36,662 bases of DNA from CALBPI01 sp039700805 (GTDB taxonomy: Bacteria; Pseudomonadota; Gammaproteobacteria; Steroidobacterales; Woeseiaceae), in contig JBCAZE010000010.1 in the NCBI GenBank assembly GCA_039700805.1, positions 1 to 36,662 on the forward strand. Reading direction: 5' to 3'. Below the pieces are notes generated by a model. That model was not told the DNA's origin and ran no database searches. It saw only the letters and a program-made list of their open reading frames with translations. Both the position numbers and the translations under genes were made by a program. Of this stretch, positions 32,247 to 36,662 are shown piece by piece (the first letter of the stretch is position 1; each line of letters begins with the position of its first letter).

Positions 32247-34423
32247 CAGAATTTTCCGTAGTAACCTTCTTTCAATGCATCGAACAGATTCGCGGCGGTA
32301 TGTGTCTCGCCGTCGTACTCAATCTGCTCATCACCTGCCACTTCAACTTTGCTGCCGTCGTCCAGTTCGAACACGTAGGTCGTGTTCTTAAGATCGTCCT
32401 CTTTGACAAGAACGCCCTGGAAGGCCTCTGGGTTGAAGCGGAACGTGGTGCATCCTTTCAGTCCCTGATCGTAGGCGTAGAGGTAGATATCCTTAAAGTC
32501 CTCATACGGGTAATCGGTTGGCACGTTTGCTGTTTTTGAAATCGAGGAATCGACCCAGCGCTGTGCTGCCGCTTGAATGTCGACGTGCTGCTTCGGCGAC
32601 ACGTCATCCGCTGCGATGAAGTAATCAGGCAACGCCTCATCGGGATTGTCTGAGAACGGCATCGCAGCCGGGTTGACGAGCGCGCGGTACGCGAGCAACT
32701 CAAACGAAAACACATCAACTTTCTCTTTCGTCTTCTTGCCCTCACGAATCACGTTGCGGAAATAGTGATGCGCGAAACTCGGCTCAATACCATTCGATGC
32801 GTTGTTCGCAAGCGACAAAGAGATCGTACCGGTCGGTGCAATCGAACTGTGGTGCGTGAAGCGTGCCCCGACGCGCTCGAGCTCGGCGACCAACTCAGGC
32901 GCTACTTCCGCAACGCGCTGCATGTAACGGCTGTAACGTGCGTGCAAAATACGGCCCGGCACGCGATCGCCGACTTGATAACCATCCGCAGCCATCTCCG
33001 GACGCTTACGAATCATCTCAGCAGTCACTTCGAAGTCTTCGCTCATGATCGGCGCAGGGCCTTTTTCATGCGCCAACTCAAGACCCGCTTCCCAACCGGC
33101 CAATGCAAGTTCGCGTGCCACTTTCTCGGTGAATGCGACAGAGGCTTCGCTGCCATATGACATGCGCAACATCGTGATCGTCGACCCAAGACCCAAGAAA
33201 CCCATACCATGACGGCGTTTGCGGGTAATTTCATTACGCTGCTGCGGCAGTGGTAGACCGTTGATCTCAACCACGTTGTCGAGCATGCGCGTAAAGATCT
33301 TCACGACCTCACGGAAACCGTCCCAATCGAACGTCGCGTCCTCACCAAACGGCTGCGTAACAAAACGCGTCAGGTTAACCGAGCCGAGCAGGCAGGAACC
33401 GTACGGCGGTAGTGGCTGCTCACCACAAGGGTTGGTGGCACGGATGTTCTCTGTCCACCAGTTGTTGTTCATCTCGTTGACAGCGTCGATAAGAACGAAA
33501 CCGGGCTCGGCAAAATCGTAGGTCGAGGACATGATCATGTCCCACAAACGTCGTGCCGGCATGGTCTTGTAGACCTTGCATGCGACGAGACCAGTGGCAT
33601 CGGTCATGAAATCACCTTCACCAGGCCATTCACGCCATACATAGTCATCGGCATGCGCACCATCAATGACAGCTTGCGGGTCGATGTGGTCTTCTTTGAG
33701 CTCTTTGACGGTGACCGGGAAAGCGAGCTGCCATGGATCGTCATTCTTGACGGCTTTCATAAACCCATCGGTGATCAACAGCGACAGATTGAACTGGCGA
33801 AGACGGCCATCTTCACGTTTCGCGCGAATGAAGTCCTCCGCATCCGGATGGCCGATATCGAACGTGCCCATCTGCGCGCCACGGCGACCGCCTGCCGATG
33901 ACACCGTGAAGCACATCTTGTCGTAGATATCCATGAACGACAGCGGCCCTGAGGTGTACGCGCCAGCGCCAGAGACATAAGCGCCTTTCGGACGCAACGT
34001 CGAAAACTCATAGCCGATGCCACAACCGGCTTTCAATGTCAGGCCGGCCTCATGCACTTTGCCAAGGATGTTGTCCATCGAGTCCGCGATCGTGCCGGAC
34101 ACGGTGCAGTTGATTGTCGACGTTGCAGGTTTGTGCGCCTGCGCACCGGCGTTCGATGTGATGCGCCCCGCTGGGATCGCACCTGAACGCAGTGCCCACA
34201 GAAATTTCTCGTACCAAGCGTCGGGTTGTGTCTCCACGTTAGCAAGCGCTTTTGCAACGCGCTTGAACGTGTCGTCAACCGTGTGATCGATGATCTCTCC
34301 TGATTTCGCCGATAACCGGTATTTGGTTTGCCAAATATCCTCGGACGTCTCCTGGAGTGGTATGTCTTTGATTTCTTTGATCTCCAAGGCGCTATCCGCC
34401 CCGGCATCTGTGGCTATGCTCAT
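32246..34423 (-). CDS. nrdJa: Adenosylcobalamin-dependent ribonucleoside-diphosphate reductase, catalytic subunit NrdJa
   Basis: A 725-residue class II ribonucleotide reductase catalytic chain, making deoxyribonucleotides with or without oxygen by a B12-derived radical. Signatures include STINCTVSGTIADSMDNILG, LKAGCGIGYEFSTLRPKGAY, SSAGGRRGAQMGTFDIGHPD and NPCGEQPLPPYGSCLLGSVN, the last holding the radical-bearing and redox Cys residues. The C-terminal Cys tail is absent and is supplied by NrdJb just downstream. Start ATG 34423 follows ACAAGG. An NrdR-box-like sequence lies about 200 bp upstream. I looked for a B12 riboswitch in the leader and did not recognise one. Confidence 0.95.
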   Translation of the reverse strand: MSIATDAGADSALEIKEIKDIPLQETSEDIWQTKYRLSAKSGEIIDHTVDDTFKRVAKALANVETQPDAWYEKFLWALRSGAIPAGRITSNAGAQAHKPATSTINCTVSGTIADSMDNILGKVHEAGLTLKAGCGIGYEFSTLRPKGAYVSGAGAYTSGPLSFMDIYDKMCFTVSSAGGRRGAQMGTFDIGHPDAEDFIRAKREDGRLRQFNLSLLITDGFMKAVKNDDPWQLAFPVTVKELKEDHIDPQAVIDGAHADDYVWREWPGEGDFMTDATGLVACKVYKTMPARRLWDMIMSSTYDFAEPGFVLIDAVNEMNNNWWTENIRATNPCGEQPLPPYGSCLLGSVNLTRFVTQPFGEDATFDWDGFREVVKIFTRMLDNVVEINGLPLPQQRNEITRKRRHGMGFLGLGSTITMLRMSYGSEASVAFTEKVARELALAGWEAGLELAHEKGPAPIMSEDFEVTAEMIRKRPEMAADGYQVGDRVPGRILHARYSRYMQRVAEVAPELVAELERVGARFTHHSSIAPTGTISLSLANNASNGIEPSFAHHYFRNVIREGKKTKEKVDVFSFELLAYRALVNPAAMPFSDNPDEALPDYFIAADDVSPKQHVDIQAAAQRWVDSSISKTANVPTDYPYEDFKDIYLYAYDQGLKGCTTFRFNPEAFQGVLVKEDDLKNTTYVFELDDGSKVEVAGDEQIEYDGETHTAANLFDALKEGYYGKF

Positions 34424-34620
34424 GCCTTGTTCTTACCCCTGTTGATTTAACGCGCGACACTTGCGTGCCAGAAGCGCACTTTGCTGACCATGCTGCAAAC
34501 AAATATCGCTCTCGCCCCGCTCCCTGAAACGCTTTTTTGCAGCGAATATGCTTCCCTGCCGATCAGACAAACCCCGACCAGCATGCCGTTATTACGGCAT
34601 CCGTTTCTATTGAGCCGCCA

Positions 34621-34636
34621 ACACAAGATGTTGTGC
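34621..34636. promoter_or_regulatory. NrdR-box-like site, nrdJ-proximal
   Basis: ACACAAGATGTTGTGC is close to the NrdR consensus ACACWATATATWGTGT and lies 198 bp upstream of nrdJa. NrdR represses ribonucleotide reductase genes when dATP is high. It usually uses paired boxes; no good partner at about 31 bp is seen. Confidence 0.5.
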
Positions 34637-34798
34637 TTGCGAGTGGGTAGATTATGCCGCTACGAGGATGAAGTCAAGCATTGATACGGAATGAGTGATT
34701 TGTCGCAAATACATTTAAAACAATGGCTTACGGGCCTTTATTTTCGTAACGCATGAGAATCATGTGAAATTTTTGTGACATAAGACATAAGAACCTAG

Positions 34799-34814
34799 AC
34801 ACAATATATAGTGT
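34799..34814. promoter_or_regulatory. NrdR-box-like site, distal
   Basis: ACACAATATATAGTGT matches the NrdR consensus at essentially every position. It lies 178 bp upstream of the proximal box, in AT-rich DNA between nrdJa and the protease gene. Control of nrdJ from such a distance would be unusual, so an alternative far-upstream nrdJ promoter or a different target should be considered. Confidence 0.6.
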
Positions 34815-34927
34815 TCCCGTAAAAATCACTTAAAAACAAGCGCCTGCGCAAGTTCGACAACTTTGCTGCGCATCCAGGCTTGAAAAGAGCCCGAAATACA
34901 CTAAAACGTAAGTTAATGGACCTGCTG

Positions 34928-34957
34928 GGAACCGATCAGGCCAATCTCAGGTCTCAA
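34928..34957 (+). promoter_or_regulatory. Candidate sigma-E (AlgU/RpoE) promoter
   Basis: GGAACCG at 34928-34934 and GTCTCAA at 34951-34957 are separated by 16 bp. This resembles the sigma-E pattern GGAACTT - N15/16 - GTCTAA. DegP/MucD genes are classic sigma-E targets in gammaproteobacteria, and the ATG is about 87 bp downstream. Confidence 0.4.
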
Positions 34958-35043
34958 TTGGCGGTATCTTTAAGAAACGAGATGCGACGGCGGCCCATCA
35001 CCCGCAGAAGCGTCGCACGATGACAGTCACAGGAACAGCATTT

Positions 35044-36381
35044 ATGAAACTCACCCGAATATTGTCGAGCCTCCTCCTCCCGCTACTCGCAGCGGGCACG
35101 CAGGCCGCGTTGCCAGAGAGCTTGAGCGGACAGCCACTACCAAGCCTTGCGCCACTGGTACAGGATGTCTCCCCCGCAGTCGTCAATATTCAAGTGCGCT
35201 CAACGGCGCCAGGCCAAACGCGACGCGACTCATTCCGAGACTTCTTCGGACAGTCGCCACGCACACCAAGAGAGATGCGCTCCGCGGGCTCGGGCGTCAT
35301 CGTTGATGCCGCCAACGGTTACATCCTGACAAACCATCACGTGGTCGCCAACGCAACGGATATCCGCGTGACCTTGTTCGACGACCGCACACTAACCGCA
35401 GAGGTTATTGGTTCCGATGAAGGTACCGATGTCGCGGTGATCAAAGTCGACGAACAAGACTTGAGCCAGATCACGATCGGCGATTCCGACACAACAAAGG
35501 TCGGCGATTTCGTCATCGCGATCGGCAACCCGTTTGGCCTCAGCCACACAGTGACCTCCGGCATTGTCAGCGCCCTTGGACGCAGCGGCATTAGCCGAGG
35601 GGGCTATGAAGACTTCATTCAAACCGATGCATCGATCAACCCAGGCAACTCCGGTGGCGCATTGGTGAACTTGCGCGGCGAGTTGGTCGGCATCAACTCG
35701 GCGATCATCAGCGGCAATGGCGGCAACGTCGGCATCGGTTTTGCGATTCCCTCGAATATGGCATCCAGCATCATGCAGCAGATCCTCGACTTCGGCGAAG
35801 TACGCCGCGGTCTGCTCGGTGTCTCCATCGATACGCTGTCGGCGAACGACGAAGACGCACTCGGCGTCAAGAATGTCAGTGGCGCGATCGTACGCTCGAT
35901 CAATCCTGGCTCAGCAGCCGAACGTGCCGGCCTTGAGGTGATGGACATCATCACCGCTGTCGACGGCGAGAAAGTTGACTCTGCGGCAGAACTGCGCAAT
36001 GCCATCGGCTTGAAGCGCAGTGGCGATAGTGTCGACATCACCGCATTACGCGACGGACGTGCACAGACCTTCAAGGCCACACTCGACGAGCTCAACAGCG
36101 GGCAAATTGCTCAAGCCGCTGACTTGCACCCAGGCCTCGAAGGCGCGTCATTCGCGAATGGCGAAACCAACGGCACAGTGGTCGCGAGCGCCGTCACACC
36201 AGGCTCGCCGGCAGCCAGTGAAGGCTTGCGCGTGGGCGATCGCGTGGTCAGCATCAATCGTCAACGTGTCAGCAGTGTGGAAGACATGCAATCCATTGCA
36301 TCAGCGAATAGCACAGGCGTCCTCTTCATGGAAATTGAGCGCGACGGGCGTCGTCTGCTGCTGCGCTTCGTGTCTCGCTAA
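35044..36381 (+). CDS. DegP/MucD-like periplasmic serine protease with two PDZ domains
   Basis: About 445 residues from ATG 35044, chosen because AGGAA precedes it and it leaves a clean signal peptide (LTRILSSLLLPLLAAGTQA). The trypsin-like domain has the triad His in LTNHHVV, Asp in GTDVAVIKV and Ser in INPGNSGGAL. Two PDZ domains follow, opening with RRGLLGVSIDTLS and with a later NGTVVASAVTPGSPAASEGL. It has the DegQ/MucD length and a short Q-linker (TAPGQTRRDSFRDFFGQSPR). It degrades or refolds damaged envelope proteins. The slt gene starts 1 bp after its stop. A sigma-E-like promoter upstream fits envelope-stress control. Confidence 0.95.
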   Translation: MKLTRILSSLLLPLLAAGTQAALPESLSGQPLPSLAPLVQDVSPAVVNIQVRSTAPGQTRRDSFRDFFGQSPRTPREMRSAGSGVIVDAANGYILTNHHVVANATDIRVTLFDDRTLTAEVIGSDEGTDVAVIKVDEQDLSQITIGDSDTTKVGDFVIAIGNPFGLSHTVTSGIVSALGRSGISRGGYEDFIQTDASINPGNSGGALVNLRGELVGINSAIISGNGGNVGIGFAIPSNMASSIMQQILDFGEVRRGLLGVSIDTLSANDEDALGVKNVSGAIVRSINPGSAAERAGLEVMDIITAVDGEKVDSAAELRNAIGLKRSGDSVDITALRDGRAQTFKATLDELNSGQIAQAADLHPGLEGASFANGETNGTVVASAVTPGSPAASEGLRVGDRVVSINRQRVSSVEDMQSIASANSTGVLFMEIERDGRRLLLRFVSR

Positions 36382-36382
36382 C

Positions 36383-36662
36383 TTGCGTTCTCGACGTTTA
36401 CTAAGACGTCTTGCGCCGCTGGTCGCCCTCGTTGCGACCAGCGGCGTTTTCGCGTCTACCTATGAGGCCGAACGCGCGGCGTTTGTCGACGCTTGGCCAA
36501 ATGCACTCAAAGGCATCGCTCCGGACGCGAAGACCGCTCGTTTGCTAAAGGACTATCCGCTTTGGCCAGATATGCAAGCAGCGGTGTTTAGCGCCAATCT
36601 AGCGACCACGCCAGCAGCGGAGCTCGATGCTTTCATGCAAGCGCATGGCGATCTCGCGCCCG
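36383..36662 (+). CDS. slt: Soluble lytic murein transglycosylase, N-terminal part (runs off window)
   Basis: 93 codons from TTG 36383 to the right edge. The N-terminus RSRRLLRRLAPLVALVATSG followed by VFAS is a good signal peptide. The mature part (YEAERAAFVDAWPNALKG, LLKDYPLWPDMQAAVF and DAFMQAHGDLAP) matches the opening helices of the Slt70 superhelical domain, where repeats of this DYPLxPYxxY type are standard. The catalytic GH23 domain would lie beyond the window. The start follows the protease stop by one base, implying co-transcription. A 13-bp hairpin lies within the signal-peptide codons. Confidence 0.72.
   Translation, partial: MRSRRLLRRLAPLVALVATSGVFASTYEAERAAFVDAWPNALKGIAPDAKTARLLKDYPLWPDMQAAVFSANLATTPAAELDAFMQAHGDLAP
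36414..36450 (+). terminator. Terminator-like hairpin inside the slt signal-peptide codons
   Basis: CGCCGCTGGTCGC (36414-36426) pairs perfectly over 13 bp with GCGACCAGCGGCG (36434-36446), with a 7-nt loop and TTTT after it. It lies 33 bp past the protease stop, where its terminator would be expected, yet it is also in frame as slt signal-peptide coding sequence. It could attenuate slt. Confidence 0.6.

Larger units (their letters stand above)
34424..35043. other. Divergent intergenic region between nrdJa and the DegP-like gene
   Basis: 620 bp with no supportable gene. It contains two NrdR-box-like sites, a hairpin ATGCCGT-TATT-ACGGCAT at 34583-34600 and an AT-rich stretch around 34730-34850. 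A candidate sigma-E promoter lies before the protease gene. Confidence 0.6.

Noticed and set aside
32300..34286. Several long plus-strand frames opposite nrdJab
   Set aside because: They are antisense shadows of a strongly conserved coding region.
34424..34700. Cobalamin riboswitch before nrdJa
   Set aside because: I looked for the B12-box and paired core on the minus strand and saw neither; a covariance-model search would settle it.

Overview
The window reads as chromosome of a free-living, probably marine, gammaproteobacterium. The pointers are a split class II ribonucleotide reductase of the Pseudomonas NrdJa/NrdJb type, a DegP/MucD-like protease followed by a soluble lytic transglycosylase, two TonB-dependent receptors, a FecI/FecR surface-signalling module and GC content in the mid-50s. 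No rRNA or intact tRNA is present, so a closer placement is not supported.

Left part (1-14.2 kb) is ordinary, mostly small transcription units. It holds a partial lipoprotein gene running off the left edge, a PilJ-type sensor kinase with a single-domain response regulator, LysR / DoxX / SnoaL genes, a Tat-exported nitroreductase with an overlapping MarR gene, a HupE/UreJ-type membrane protein, an M3 metallopeptidase lipoprotein, two tandem DUF6090-like membrane proteins, a sirtuin lacking its zinc cysteines, a degenerate GT51 transglycosylase-like protein and a periplasmic RidA-like protein.

Middle part (14,268-31,533) looks like one inserted unit of about 17.3 kb. Its ends are imperfect inverted repeats that start TGTGG (19 of 24 positions identical). 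Each end carries four directly repeated CATAAG-type sites, the first beginning exactly 12 bp from the terminus, and the unit is flanked by a 4-bp AGAG direct repeat. It lies 14 bp beyond the nrdJb stop codon and appears to have separated nrdJab from its intrinsic terminator, now at 14,221-14,249. I see no transposase gene matched to these ends. The cargo is (a) a lipoprotein-like gene, FecI sigma, FecR, STN-domain TonB receptor and M16 peptidase series; (b) a TonB receptor, alpha/beta hydrolase and M14-like DUF2817 operon with a divergent AraC regulator; (c) an IS3-family orfA remnant joined to a truncated OLD-type ATPase; (d) a 44-nt 3' fragment of tRNA-Arg(ACG). Together (a) and (b) suggest uptake and hydrolysis of peptide- or ester-containing compounds.

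Right part (31.5-36.7 kb) is core: nrdJab on the minus strand with NrdR-box-like sites upstream, then the DegP-like protease behind a candidate sigma-E promoter, and the start of slt running off the right edge.
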